From: JAUYLU01 sp038065675 | Lineage (GTDB): Bacteria; Patescibacteriota; Minisyncoccia; Phycocordibacterales; VMEP01 | Length of the DNA stretch: 17,556 nucleotides | NCBI GenBank assembly: GCA_038065675.1 | Contig: JBBTQM010000008.1 | Span: 1 to 17,556, forward strand | Direction: 5' to 3' | Part shown: positions 1 through 6,431 of the stretch, in pieces | Position numbering within the stretch: position 1 is the first letter of the stretch | Layout: each line of letters begins with the position of its first letter | Translations under genes and position numbers: made by a program | Notes under the pieces: model-generated | Databases searched by the model: none | What the model was told of the DNA's origin: nothing | The model's input: only the letters and a program-made list of their open reading frames with translations

Positions 1-1
1 C

Positions 2-583
2 ATCCACGAGGCGCACGGGAATATGATAGTGGATATAGGCGGCGGTACGACCGACGTTGCCGTCATATCTTTAGGTGGGATTGTCGCCGCGAACTCCGTT
101 AAATGCGCCGGCAACCGTATCGACCACGCCATCGCCGATTACATAAAAAAGAATTTTAATTTGGGTATTGGCGACCGTACGGCGGAGGAAGTGAAAATTC
201 GCATCGGCTCGGCGATTCCCGTAGAAGACGAACTGAAGCTTACAATAAAGGGGCGTGATTTCGTTTCCGGACTTCCGCGCTCGGTTGAAATTTCCACCAA
301 TGAAATCGTCAAAGCCATAGACAAAGAACTTCGCCAGATGATTAAGGCGATAAAAGACGTCCTTCAGGAAACCCCGCCGGAATTGTCGTCAGATATCATA
401 GACCGCGGTATAATCATGACCGGCGGAACATCTCAATTGCGCAATTTCCCGGAACTGGTGTTGCGCCGGACCGGAGTCAAGGCAGTTTTGGCGGACGATG
501 CTCTTTTTTGCGTCGCCAAAGGCACCGGTATCGCGCTTGAGCATTTGAATACTTACAAGAAAAGCATCATTGCGAAGAGGTAG
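2..583 (+). CDS. mreB: MreB-like rod-shape actin homologue, first paralogue, C-terminal part (5' cut by window edge)
   Basis: Bacterial actin homologue that polymerises under the membrane and positions the elongation wall-synthesis complex. The reading frame is open from base 2, and the residues before the first ATG (IHEAHGN) match the MreB segment that precedes the phosphate-2 loop, so the ATG at 23 is internal and the true start lies outside the window. Visible motifs are the phosphate-2 loop DIGGGTTDVAVISLGG, the KGRD...GLPR segment, and the adenosine-binding region near the C-terminus. That last motif reads MTGGTSQL here, whereas the second MreB of this window has VGGGAL, so one glycine of the usual GGGA is replaced. 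It is followed by a convergent minus-strand gene with a hairpin between them. It is clearly a paralogue of the full-length MreB at 5385-6431, not a duplicate copy. Family assignment is firm; any functional specialisation is unknown. Confidence 0.93.
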   Translation: MHEAHGNMIVDIGGGTTDVAVISLGGIVAANSVKCAGNRIDHAIADYIKKNFNLGIGDRTAEEVKIRIGSAIPVEDELKLTIKGRDFVSGLPRSVEISTNEIVKAIDKELRQMIKAIKDVLQETPPELSSDIIDRGIIMTGGTSQLRNFPELVLRRTGVKAVLADDALFCVAKGTGIALEHLNTYKKSIIAKR

Positions 584-624
584 AAAAACAGTTGGCGGAA
601 GTTTTTAGCGAGTTGGTAAGACAC

Positions 625-661
625 AAAAAAGCGCATCGCGTGTTGCATTGCGATGCGCTTT
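625..661 (-). terminator. Intrinsic terminator of the minus-strand 82-aa gene (hairpin plus T run)
   Basis: Perfect 12-bp arms AAAGCGCATCGC (628-639) and GCGATGCGCTTT (650-661) enclose a 10-base loop. On the minus strand the hairpin is followed by a run of six T (complement of 625-630), the classic intrinsic form, 17 bases after the minus-strand stop codon. It may also block plus-strand read-through from mreB, but there the T run is short. Confidence 0.85.
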
Positions 662-677
662 GAGTTCGTGCAGACGA

Positions 678-926
678 TCAGTAGTTCTGGGGACAGGCGA
701 CTTTTTCCTGGGAGATCAGTTTTGTGTTTTTGATGAGGTCCCCGTTTTTTGTCGTGGCTATCGCCTTGACCTCGAAGCAATTCTCTCCTTTCACGGCGAC
801 CTGAGTCATGTCAATCTCAACCCATACTTTCCCCTTCATGATGAAGCCAAGAAGTATGAGCCAAAGAATGACCGCCACAAACACTCCGACGATTACGACC
901 ATTACTCCTTTAAATAATTTTGTCAT
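678..926 (-). CDS. Small membrane-anchored hypothetical protein, 82 aa
   Basis: I do not recognise a family. One hydrophobic helix covers about residues 7-30 (VMVVIVGVFVAVILWLILLG), preceded by lysines, so an N-in single-pass anchor or uncleaved signal is likely. A short polar domain of about 50 residues follows, with a beta-like pattern (KVWVEIDMTQVAV) and two cysteines (in ENCFE and ACPQNY) that could pair if the domain lies outside the membrane. The ATG is supported by a Shine-Dalgarno sequence (GGGAGAAAG, 3 bases before the start), by a promoter further upstream, and by a terminator just after the stop. It lies opposite to all core genes around it, convergent with the first mreB and divergent from holB. 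An overlapping plus-strand frame is a shadow. Confidence 0.72.
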   Translation of the reverse strand: MTKLFKGVMVVIVGVFVAVILWLILLGFIMKGKVWVEIDMTQVAVKGENCFEVKAIATTKNGDLIKNTKLISQEKVACPQNY

Positions 927-1020
927 GTCTTTCTCCCATCCAACTCCAACGCCCCCTAATTTGCGCCGGCGAATTATTTAAATAGGCGATAGGGCGCCTA
1001 TAATGAATACGTCTTTTTGG

Positions 1021-1049
1021 ATTTAAGCATAAAAACTATTATTTGTCAA
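1021..1049 (-). promoter_or_regulatory. Promoter for the 82-aa minus-strand gene
   Basis: On the minus strand TTGACA (1049-1044) is a perfect -35 box, followed by a 17-base spacer ending TGC and TTAAAT as -10 (1026-1021). Expected start of transcription is near 1014, giving a leader of roughly 85-90 bases that ends in a Shine-Dalgarno sequence. The layout is nearly the same as for the gene at 16968. Confidence 0.68.
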
Positions 1050-1070
1050 TAAACAGAAATTCAATATAAA
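1043..1070 (+). promoter_or_regulatory. Promoter of holB-like gene, predicted near-leaderless
   Basis: TTGTCA (1043-1048), 16-base spacer, TATAAA (1065-1070). Only 9 bases separate the -10 box from the ATG at 1080, so transcription should begin within a few bases of the start codon. There is no Shine-Dalgarno sequence. The -35 shares bases with the minus-strand -35 box. Confidence 0.6.
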
Positions 1071-1079
1071 ATAGGTCTT

Positions 1080-1802
1080 ATGGAATTTGCTAAAAATATT
1101 TCCGGGAAGGATTTGCATCACGCATTCCTCGTGGAAGGACCTTACGAGGAAAATTTAAACAAATTGATTATCTTTTTACGGGATGAGATAGGCGTAAAAA
1201 CACAAGGGAACCCAGATGTGGTGATTCAAAAATTTTCCACGCTTTCCATAGACGATGCCAGGGCGCTCCGCGAACTTGCCACACGAAAATCATACGGCGG
1301 CGGCCTGCCTGCCGCGCCCGGCCGCGCGGCGCAGGCAGGGAAAAAGATTTTTATAATCGGCGCCGACTTTATAACCCACGAAGCGGGGAATGCCATGCTT
1401 AAGCTTTTTGAAGAGCCGGTGTCGGGGACTCATTTTTTCCTGATTGTTCCGGAAAAAGAGCGCATTATCCCGACACTCCGTTCTCGCCTTTTTGAAATCA
1501 GGCCTTCCGCCGCGCCGGTGGAATCGCCTTTCCGCAAAGACGCAAAACGGCTTTTGTCCCTGCGCCCCGGCGAGCGGATAAACGATGCGCTAATCAAAGA
1601 CATTATTGAAGAAAAAGACAAAATGCGGGCGATAATCCTTATTGACGAACTTTCGGCGCTTCTTCACGGCTCTGTCGGCGTAGGGGAAGAAACCGCTTCG
1701 GTTTTCAGCGAACTTCTAACATTGCGCGGATATTTAAGCGACCGTGCCCCGTCCGTTAAATTAATTCTGGAAGAAGCCATGCTTATACTTCCTTCGGCAT
1801 AA
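1080..1802 (+). CDS. holB: DNA polymerase III delta-prime-like clamp-loader subunit, short form
   Basis: AAA+-type clamp-loader component that helps load the sliding clamp at replication forks. The central part carries the family signatures: IDDARALRELATRKS, then KKIFIIGADFITHEAGNAMLKLFEEP (about residues 88-113), then LRSRLFEI (about 135-142), the region with the SRC-like arginine motif. The Walker A region is degenerate (VEGPYEENLNKL instead of GxxGxGKT), as expected for delta-prime, which does not hydrolyse ATP. At 240 residues it is shorter than the roughly 330 of the E. coli protein, and the C-terminal collar domain is reduced. Residues about 75-86 (GLPAAPGRAAQA) are encoded by a GC-rich palindrome and look like an in-frame insertion in the loop before KKIFII. 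It sits ahead of frr with 25 bases between. An alternative name is DnaX-like fragment, but the lost P-loop favours delta-prime. Confidence 0.8.
   Translation: MEFAKNISGKDLHHAFLVEGPYEENLNKLIIFLRDEIGVKTQGNPDVVIQKFSTLSIDDARALRELATRKSYGGGLPAAPGRAAQAGKKIFIIGADFITHEAGNAMLKLFEEPVSGTHFFLIVPEKERIIPTLRSRLFEIRPSAAPVESPFRKDAKRLLSLRPGERINDALIKDIIEEKDKMRAIILIDELSALLHGSVGVGEETASVFSELLTLRGYLSDRAPSVKLILEEAMLILPSA
1304..1339. repeat. In-frame 36-base GC-rich palindromic element inside holB
   Basis: Outer arms CCTGCCTG (1304-1311) and CAGGCAGG (1332-1339) pair exactly. Inner arms CCGCGC (1312-1317) and GCGCGG (1324-1329) also pair, leaving a 6-base loop and a 2-base bulge (1330-1331). The length of 36 bases is 12 codons, so the reading frame is kept. 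Base composition is far more GC-rich than the flanking gene. Confidence 0.7.
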
Positions 1803-1811
1803 CTTTAGCTA

Positions 1812-1817
1812 TATACT
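1812..1817 (+). promoter_or_regulatory. Probable -10 box of frr (short leader)
   Basis: TATACT lies 10 bases before the frr ATG and within the 25-base gap after holB. No convincing -35 is seen and there is no Shine-Dalgarno sequence, so frr may be both read through from holB and started here with a leader of only a few bases. Confidence 0.4.
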
Positions 1818-1827
1818 GATTAACAAC

Positions 1828-2379
1828 ATGTACGATTTTTCGGTTTTTAAAAAAGAAGCCGCCGCCGCGGCGGAGTGGCTGAAAAAAGAATATGGCGGTT
1901 TTAATACCGGTCGCGCGAGCGCCTCGGTTCTCGATTCGGTCATGGTTGAGTCATACGGCAGCCGCGTTCAAATAAGCCACGTGGCGGCGATTTCCGCCGA
2001 AGACCCGAGGGTTTTAAGGATAAGCCCATGGGATAAATCCCAAATAAAAGAAATTGAAAAAGCCATGGTGTCGGCAAACCTCGGGCTTTCGGTATCAATA
2101 GACGACATGGGGCTTCGGGTGTCGTTTCCGCAATTGACCACGGAACGGCGTATTTCGCTCATTAAGCTTCTGAAAGAAAAATTGGAAGAGGCGCGCGTGT
2201 CGGTGCGCGGCGAGCGCGATAAGGCATGGCACGAAATACAGGAAAAAGAGCGCGCCGGAAAAATTTCCGAAGACGAGAAATTTCGCGCCAAAGAGGAGCT
2301 TCAAAAAATCGTGGACGAAACAAATAAAAATCTCGAAACGGTTTTTGAAAAGAAAGAGAAAGAAGTGATGGGGAACTAA
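1828..2379 (+). CDS. frr: Ribosome recycling factor
   Basis: Splits the post-termination ribosome together with EF-G so that subunits can be reused. At 183 residues it has the usual family length (about 185). It shows the tRNA-mimic layout: an N-terminal helix, the conserved NTGRAS segment at about 26-31, the beta domain with VQISHVAAISAEDPRVLRI, the EKAMVSANLGLS hinge region, and the long C-terminal helices with LTTERR and ISEDEK...LQKIVDETN ending in KEKEVM. The start at 1828 matches the family N-terminus. It follows holB in the same direction and precedes rseP, a grouping often seen near frr in bacteria. The stop codon is directly followed by a CA-rich tract. Nothing essential is missing. 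Confidence 0.97.
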   Translation: MYDFSVFKKEAAAAAEWLKKEYGGFNTGRASASVLDSVMVESYGSRVQISHVAAISAEDPRVLRISPWDKSQIKEIEKAMVSANLGLSVSIDDMGLRVSFPQLTTERRISLIKLLKEKLEEARVSVRGERDKAWHEIQEKERAGKISEDEKFRAKEELQKIVDETNKNLETVFEKKEKEVMGN

Positions 2380-2424
2380 CAACAAACAACTAATGAAATG
2401 ACAAACAACCGGACAATAACCAAT
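2380..2424 (+). repeat. CA-rich low-complexity tract after the frr stop
   Basis: Directly after the frr stop the sequence becomes runs of CAAC/AAAC units poor in G. Similar tracts follow the stops of the PBP2 gene and lysS, and occur in both orientations around the rsmH start. The G-poor, C-containing, unstructured RNA would fit a Rho-binding region, but this is inference; it may simply be a lineage repeat. Confidence 0.55.
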
Positions 2425-2462
2425 TTTAAAAAAGTGATAGTTACAAGTTACTTGTTATAGTT

Positions 2463-3563
2463 ATGAGTGTTGTTTTATTTCTCATCGTTCTTGCCGTTCT
2501 CATAATTTCGCACGAGTTCGGGCATTTTATTGCCGCCAAACGCTCAGGCGTCAGGGTTGACGAGTTTGCCATAGGATTCCCGCCGAAAATATATTCCTGG
2601 ACGCGCGGTGAGACAAAGTATTCCATAAATCTTTTGCCTTTCGGCGGGTACGTTAAAATTTTTGGCGAGGACATGAACGAAGAAATTCCGGAGGGAGAGC
2701 GCGGCCGCAGTTTTTCAGGTAAGAAGAGGATTGTTCAGGCGATGATAGTTCTTTCCGGGGTTTTTTTTAATTTTGTTCTGGCGTGGTTTCTTTTAAGCGC
2801 CGGCTTTCTGATGGGCATGCCAATGCCTTTAGGCGCGGTGCCCAAGGGAGCCGTCTTTACCGAGATGGGACTTACCGTTGCGGGCGTTATGAAAAATTCA
2901 CCGGCGGAGCGCGCCGGGCTTTCGGTGGGCGACAAAGTAACGGCGCTCGGCACGATTTACGAAAAGCCGAAAGAACTTACGCCTGAAAAAGTCCGTGAAT
3001 TCATCGCGGCGCATAGCGGGGAAAAAATAGCCATTGTTTATGGTGAAAGAAAAGGGGAGAGCAAAAACGCAATTGTGATTCCTGAAAACGGCATTGTGGA
3101 CGGCAAATCGGCAATCGGCGTTTATTTTGAAATGATGGGTACGGTGAGGCTCCCGATTCACCTGGCAATATGGGAGGGGGCGAAAGAAACTTTTAAAATC
3201 ACCGAAGCAACCGCTGTTGAGATATCAAAACTCATAAAAAACGCTTTCATTGGAGAAGCGGACATCTCGGCGCTCGCCGGTCCGATTGGAATCGTGTCCC
3301 TGGTCGGAGCCGCGTCGCATTTCGGCTTCGCGTATCTGATTTCGTTCGTCGCGCTGATTTCCGTAAATCTGGGAATCCTAAATCTGATTCCTTTCCCTGC
3401 TCTTGACGGAGGCAGAGCTCTTTTCATCGCCATTGAATCGGTTATCCGCCGACCGATACCGCGCGGGGTTTCCAACACCTTAAATTTTATCGGCTTCGCC
3501 CTTCTCATAGCACTGATGCTTGTGGTGACGTATCAGGATATTGCGCGAATTTTGGTGAAATGA
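2463..3563 (+). CDS. rseP: RseP/RIP-type site-2 membrane zinc metalloprotease
   Basis: Intramembrane protease (M50 family) that cuts transmembrane segments of anti-sigma factors or leftover signal peptides in the inner membrane. The first membrane helix holds the zinc-binding and catalytic HEFGH (His17, Glu18, His21). A second hydrophobic block spans about 91-115. A PDZ domain covers about 135-205 (GVMKNSPAERAGLSVGDKV is its typical binding-groove segment). GPIGI (273-277) and NLIPFPALDGG (307-317, third zinc ligand Asp315) lie in the C-terminal helices, and a last helix is at 342-358. It has one PDZ domain, unlike the two in E. coli RseP, so it resembles the Gram-positive/short RasP-type form. 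No Shine-Dalgarno sequence is visible before the ATG. No anti-sigma factor or sigma gene is near, so its substrate cannot be told from context. Confidence 0.94.
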   Translation: MSVVLFLIVLAVLIISHEFGHFIAAKRSGVRVDEFAIGFPPKIYSWTRGETKYSINLLPFGGYVKIFGEDMNEEIPEGERGRSFSGKKRIVQAMIVLSGVFFNFVLAWFLLSAGFLMGMPMPLGAVPKGAVFTEMGLTVAGVMKNSPAERAGLSVGDKVTALGTIYEKPKELTPEKVREFIAAHSGEKIAIVYGERKGESKNAIVIPENGIVDGKSAIGVYFEMMGTVRLPIHLAIWEGAKETFKITEATAVEISKLIKNAFIGEADISALAGPIGIVSLVGAASHFGFAYLISFVALISVNLGILNLIPFPALDGGRALFIAIESVIRRPIPRGVSNTLNFIGFALLIALMLVVTYQDIARILVK

Positions 3564-3589
3564 AAAAGCCCTGCATACTGCGGGGCTTT
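3564..3589 (-). terminator. Intrinsic terminator between convergent rseP and the 105-aa gene
   Basis: AAAGCCCTGCA (3565-3575) pairs with TGCGGGGCTTT (3579-3589), 11 bp with one T-G wobble and a 3-base loop. On the minus strand five T follow the stem, so it chiefly ends the minus-strand transcript. It begins one base after the rseP stop and can serve both directions. Confidence 0.75.
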
Positions 3590-3620
3590 GAGAGAGAGTT
3601 CTTGGATATTTGTAAGTTGT

Positions 3621-3938
3621 CTAACGAACGAGAGTTGCGATGAAAACTGCGGCCATCATCAACACCCAGATGAGCATCGTTAATCTCATACGCCAGTCAC
3701 CGTTGTGTATGACGCCAAGAGTCGCACTAATATTGACCACAATCATCAGTGGCCAAGTCAGCGTACGAAGAGAGTCAATGTTTGATGCTGTCCAAGCCAC
3801 ATACACCGTCGGTAGGAAAGTTAGCGGACCAACAATAACAACGGACAGGAAAAGTTTCCCGATTCTCGTTTGAACGAACGGAAGTGTTGCTTCCGCAATT
3901 CTTGCACTGACTGAGTCCACCGTTTTTGAGATGGGCAT
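3621..3938 (-). CDS. Small multi-pass membrane protein of unknown function, 105 aa
   Basis: No family is recognised. An amphipathic N-terminal stretch (residues 1-27) leads into three predicted membrane helices at about 28-50, 58-78 and 84-104. The segment between the second and third is a short charged turn (HNGDWRMR). There are no cysteines and no obvious catalytic motif. The start is set by GGAG eight bases upstream of the ATG, and by a TTGACT promoter 40-70 bases further upstream. The gene has its own terminator. It stands alone, opposite to rseP and proS. Small holin-like or channel-like proteins have this shape, but nothing here proves such a role. Confidence 0.72.
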   Translation of the reverse strand: MPISKTVDSVSARIAEATLPFVQTRIGKLFLSVVIVGPLTFLPTVYVAWTASNIDSLRTLTWPLMIVVNISATLGVIHNGDWRMRLTMLIWVLMMAAVFIATLVR

Positions 3939-3979
3939 GCTTCGCTCCTAATGTTTTGTCAACAGGGTCTTCTGAAGAT

Positions 3980-4008
3980 AGTGAAACATAATTATAGTAA
4001 AAAGTCAA
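3980..4008 (-). promoter_or_regulatory. Promoter and Shine-Dalgarno leader of the 105-aa minus-strand gene
   Basis: On the minus strand TTGACT (4008-4003), a 17-base spacer ending TGT and TTCACT (3985-3980) give an extended -10 layout. The first dozen bases after the -35 resemble those of the promoter at 16900. A consensus-like TATAAT at 3996-3991 is an alternative -10 with a poor -35. Either way the leader is about 35-50 bases and contains GGAG before the ATG. Confidence 0.58.
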
Positions 4009-4015
4009 GTTATTT

Positions 4016-4043
4016 TTGAGCTTTAAATAAACTACGTTACAAT
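4016..4043 (+). promoter_or_regulatory. Promoter of proS, predicted leaderless
   Basis: TTGAGC (4016-4021), 16-base spacer, TACAAT (4038-4043), then only six bases to the ATG at 4050. Transcription would start at or next to the A of ATG. No Shine-Dalgarno sequence is present. Confidence 0.62.
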
Positions 4044-4049
4044 AGCGTT

Positions 4050-5294
4050 ATGTTGCAATCGGAACTTTTCACCAAGACCAGAAAGGAAGCCCCTCAGGAC
4101 GAAGTTTCCAAAAACGCCCGCCTTTTAATCCGCGGCGGGTTTATAGACAAATTGCAGTCCGGAGTTTACACATACCTACCGCTCGGTTTTCTCGTGTTGA
4201 AAAATATTGAAAATATAATCCGCGAAGAAATGAATAAAGCAGGCGGGCAGGAACTTTTGATGCCGTCTCTTCAGCCGAAAGAAAACTGGGAGAAGACCGG
4301 GCGCTGGGACAGCATGGACGATTTGTACAAAGTGAAAGATTCTTCGGGGCGCGAAAATGCTCTGGGCCCGACGCACGAAGAAATAATCGTTCCCTTGGCG
4401 AAGCAGTTTATTTCGTCTTACCGCGATTTGCCCCTTTATCTCTATCAGATACAGAACAAATTCAGGATGGAACTGCGTGCCAAATCGGGGGTTTTGCGCG
4501 GCCGTGAATTTCTTATGAAAGACCTGTATTCTTTCCATACGGACGAGAAAGACCTTGCCCGTTACTACGAAATAATAAAGAAGGCTTATACCAATATTTT
4601 TAAGCGCGCGGGCATCGGTTCACGCACATATTTCACTTTCGCTTCTGGCGGCAGTTTCTCCAAATATTCGCATGAATTTCAGACGGTAACAGAGGCAGGG
4701 GAGGACACTATTTATATTTGCGATAAATGTTCTGTTGCGATAAACAAAGAGATTGCCGGGGGGAAAGCAGAATGTCCCAAATGTGGCAATGCGGACCTTA
4801 AAGAAGAAAAATCAATCGAGGTTGGAAATATTTTTGAACTGAAAACGAAGTTCTCCGAACCGTTCGGACTTGCTTATAAAGATAAAGAGGGAAGAGATAT
4901 TCCCGTTATCATGGGTTGCTATGGCATCGGATTGGGGCGGCTTATGGGAACAATCGTTGAAGTTCTTTCCGACGAGCGCGGCATTGTCTGGCCGGAAGAA
5001 GTCGCGCCGTTTAAACTTCACTTGATTGAGCTTTCCTCGGGTTCTAAAAAGGTTGAAAAGGCGGCTAAAGCTATTTATACGGGCTTGCAAAAGAAAGGGG
5101 TTTCGGTACTCTATGACGAAAGAGAGGGAGTAAGCGTGGGAGAAAAATTCGCCGATGCCGACCTGATAGGTATTCCGTACCGCGCCGTCATTTCCGAAAA
5201 GAGTTTGGCGGGAGGAGGGGTTGAAATCAAGAGGCGGGGAGAGTCGAAAACAAAAATTGTTTCTTCCGCGAAACTCGCCGGAATTTTTAAATAA
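4050..5294 (+). CDS. proS: Prolyl-tRNA synthetase, short form lacking the INS editing domain
   Basis: Class II synthetase that charges tRNA-Pro in the cytoplasm. The N-terminal part has the motif-1 region SGVYTYLPLGFLVLKNI. Motif 2 follows at about 138-162 with FRMELRAKSGVLRGREFLMKD, and motif 3 at 289-304 with GCYGIGLGRL. An anticodon-binding domain closes the protein (KLHLIEL... SVLYDEREGVSVGEKFADADLIGIPY). At 414 residues it is far shorter than the E. coli-type enzyme (about 570). The sequence passes from motif 2 to motif 3 with no room for the roughly 180-residue INS domain that hydrolyses Ala-tRNA-Pro. In its place is a CxxC-x14-CxxC ribbon (Cys224, 227, 242, 245), likely zinc-binding. 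A start at the first ATG fits both the family N-terminus and the leaderless promoter. Such short forms are known in some bacterial lineages, so this is not a broken gene. Confidence 0.95.
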   Translation: MLQSELFTKTRKEAPQDEVSKNARLLIRGGFIDKLQSGVYTYLPLGFLVLKNIENIIREEMNKAGGQELLMPSLQPKENWEKTGRWDSMDDLYKVKDSSGRENALGPTHEEIIVPLAKQFISSYRDLPLYLYQIQNKFRMELRAKSGVLRGREFLMKDLYSFHTDEKDLARYYEIIKKAYTNIFKRAGIGSRTYFTFASGGSFSKYSHEFQTVTEAGEDTIYICDKCSVAINKEIAGGKAECPKCGNADLKEEKSIEVGNIFELKTKFSEPFGLAYKDKEGRDIPVIMGCYGIGLGRLMGTIVEVLSDERGIVWPEEVAPFKLHLIELSSGSKKVEKAAKAIYTGLQKKGVSVLYDEREGVSVGEKFADADLIGIPYRAVISEKSLAGGGVEIKRRGESKTKIVSSAKLAGIFK

Positions 5295-5311
5295 GTAAAT
5301 TTAGGAAGCAT

Positions 5312-5329
5312 GCCTGCCGGTGGGCGGGC
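5312..5329. repeat. GC-rich intergenic hairpin between proS and mreB
   Basis: GCCTGCC (5312-5318) pairs with GGCGGGC (5323-5329), 7 bp with one T-G wobble and a 4-base loop. It contains the same CCTGCC core as the palindrome inside holB. No T run follows, so it is not a canonical terminator; it could be a degraded copy of the same repeat. Confidence 0.4.
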
Positions 5330-5372
5330 GTAACGGCCGCATAAACAAGTGAGGGCGTATTCTTTCACTCAT

Positions 5373-5378
5373 TAAAAT
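5373..5378 (+). promoter_or_regulatory. Probable -10 box of the mreBCD-PBP2 operon
   Basis: TAAAAT is placed six bases before the mreB ATG, the same spacing as the proS -10 box. No convincing -35 and no Shine-Dalgarno sequence are seen, consistent with a leaderless start. Confidence 0.4.
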
Positions 5379-5384
5379 TCATTC

Positions 5385-6431
5385 ATGTTTGAGAAACTCT
5401 ATTCGCTTTTTTCAAATGACATAGGTATTGACCTCGGTACCGCCAACACGCTGGTTTATTTGCGCGGGCACGGCATTGTGATAAATGAGCCGTCGGTAGT
5501 GGCGCTTAATCAGAAAACGGGGCGCGTTGTGGCGGTCGGGACGGAGGCTCACGAAATGCTCGGGCGTACCCCTTCCCACATAGTCGCCATAAGACCGCTT
5601 GTTGACGGCGTAATTTCTGATTTCGAGGTGACGGAAGAAATGCTTTCTTATCTGATTAACAAAGCCAGCAAAATGTCACCAAAATTTTTCAAGCCCCGCG
5701 TGGTTGTCGGCGTTCCGTCCGGGATTACCAACGTTGAAACCAGGGCGGTTTATGACGCCACAAGAAGCGCCGGAGCGCGCGAGGTCCATATTGTTGAAGA
5801 ACCCATGGCCGCCGCCATCGGCATAAAACTTCCAATAAGAGAACCCGTTGGCTCCATGATAATAGACATCGGTGGCGGAACATCCGATATCGCCGTTATA
5901 TCTTTGGGCGGTATCGTGAGGTCTAAAAATCTGAAAATTGCCGGCGACCGCTTGAATCAGGACATAATTTCTTATCTGCGCGACGAGTTTAAAATTTTAA
6001 TCGGTGAAAAAACCGCCGAGAGAGTAAAAATCGCCATTGGCGCGGTAATGCCGGGCGGGCATTTGGAAGCGGCGGTAAAAGGGCGCGATTTGTTGACCGG
6101 CCTTCCGCGCGAAGTTATCATTACGGATTCCGACATAAGAGAAGCGCTATCGCAGTCAATCGGCAACTTTATTGATTCCGTTAAAGAGGTTTTGGAAGAT
6201 ACGCCGCCGGAGATTCTTTCCGACATAATGCACCGCGGTATAGTTTTGGTCGGCGGGGGCGCCTTGATACAAGGACTTGCCGAGTTGCTCCAGGCGACTC
6301 TTCGCATATCGGTTTATATCGCCGAAGACCCGATTTCCGCCGTGGCGCGAGGAGCCGGAGTTATTTTGGAAGACCTTAAAACACACGCCGATATTTTAAT
6401 CGACCCTGAAAATGATATACCGGCACGATAA
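5385..6431 (+). CDS. mreB: MreB rod-shape-determining actin homologue, second paralogue (full length)
   Basis: Forms membrane-bound filaments that guide the elongasome. The 348 residues match the usual family length. The phosphate-1 loop is IGIDLGTANT (13-22), the phosphate-2 loop is DIGGGTSD (161-168), and the adenosine motif is LVGGGALIQG (288-297). Connecting segments VDGVISDFEVTEEML and EEPMAAAIG are also typical. The N-terminal MFEKLYSLFSNDIG fits the short amphipathic start seen in other MreBs. It heads a block mreB-mreC-mreD-PBP2 with overlapping or near-zero gaps, the classic elongation operon order. It overlaps mreC by 20 bases. Unlike the paralogue at the left edge it keeps the full GGGA motif, so it is the likely standard filament former. 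Confidence 0.98.
   Translation: MFEKLYSLFSNDIGIDLGTANTLVYLRGHGIVINEPSVVALNQKTGRVVAVGTEAHEMLGRTPSHIVAIRPLVDGVISDFEVTEEMLSYLINKASKMSPKFFKPRVVVGVPSGITNVETRAVYDATRSAGAREVHIVEEPMAAAIGIKLPIREPVGSMIIDIGGGTSDIAVISLGGIVRSKNLKIAGDRLNQDIISYLRDEFKILIGEKTAERVKIAIGAVMPGGHLEAAVKGRDLLTGLPREVIITDSDIREALSQSIGNFIDSVKEVLEDTPPEILSDIMHRGIVLVGGGALIQGLAELLQATLRISVYIAEDPISAVARGAGVILEDLKTHADILIDPENDIPAR

Noticed and set aside
648..917. Plus-strand open frame of 89 codons opposite the 82-aa gene
   Set aside because: It runs through the terminator hairpin, has no Shine-Dalgarno sequence, and its translation is cysteine-rich without pattern; the minus-strand frame has helix, promoter and terminator.
2443..2455. ACAAGT-T-ACTTGT palindrome before rseP as an operator
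   Set aside because: Only 13 bases, A/T-rich surroundings, and no supporting second copy; chance is a fair explanation.
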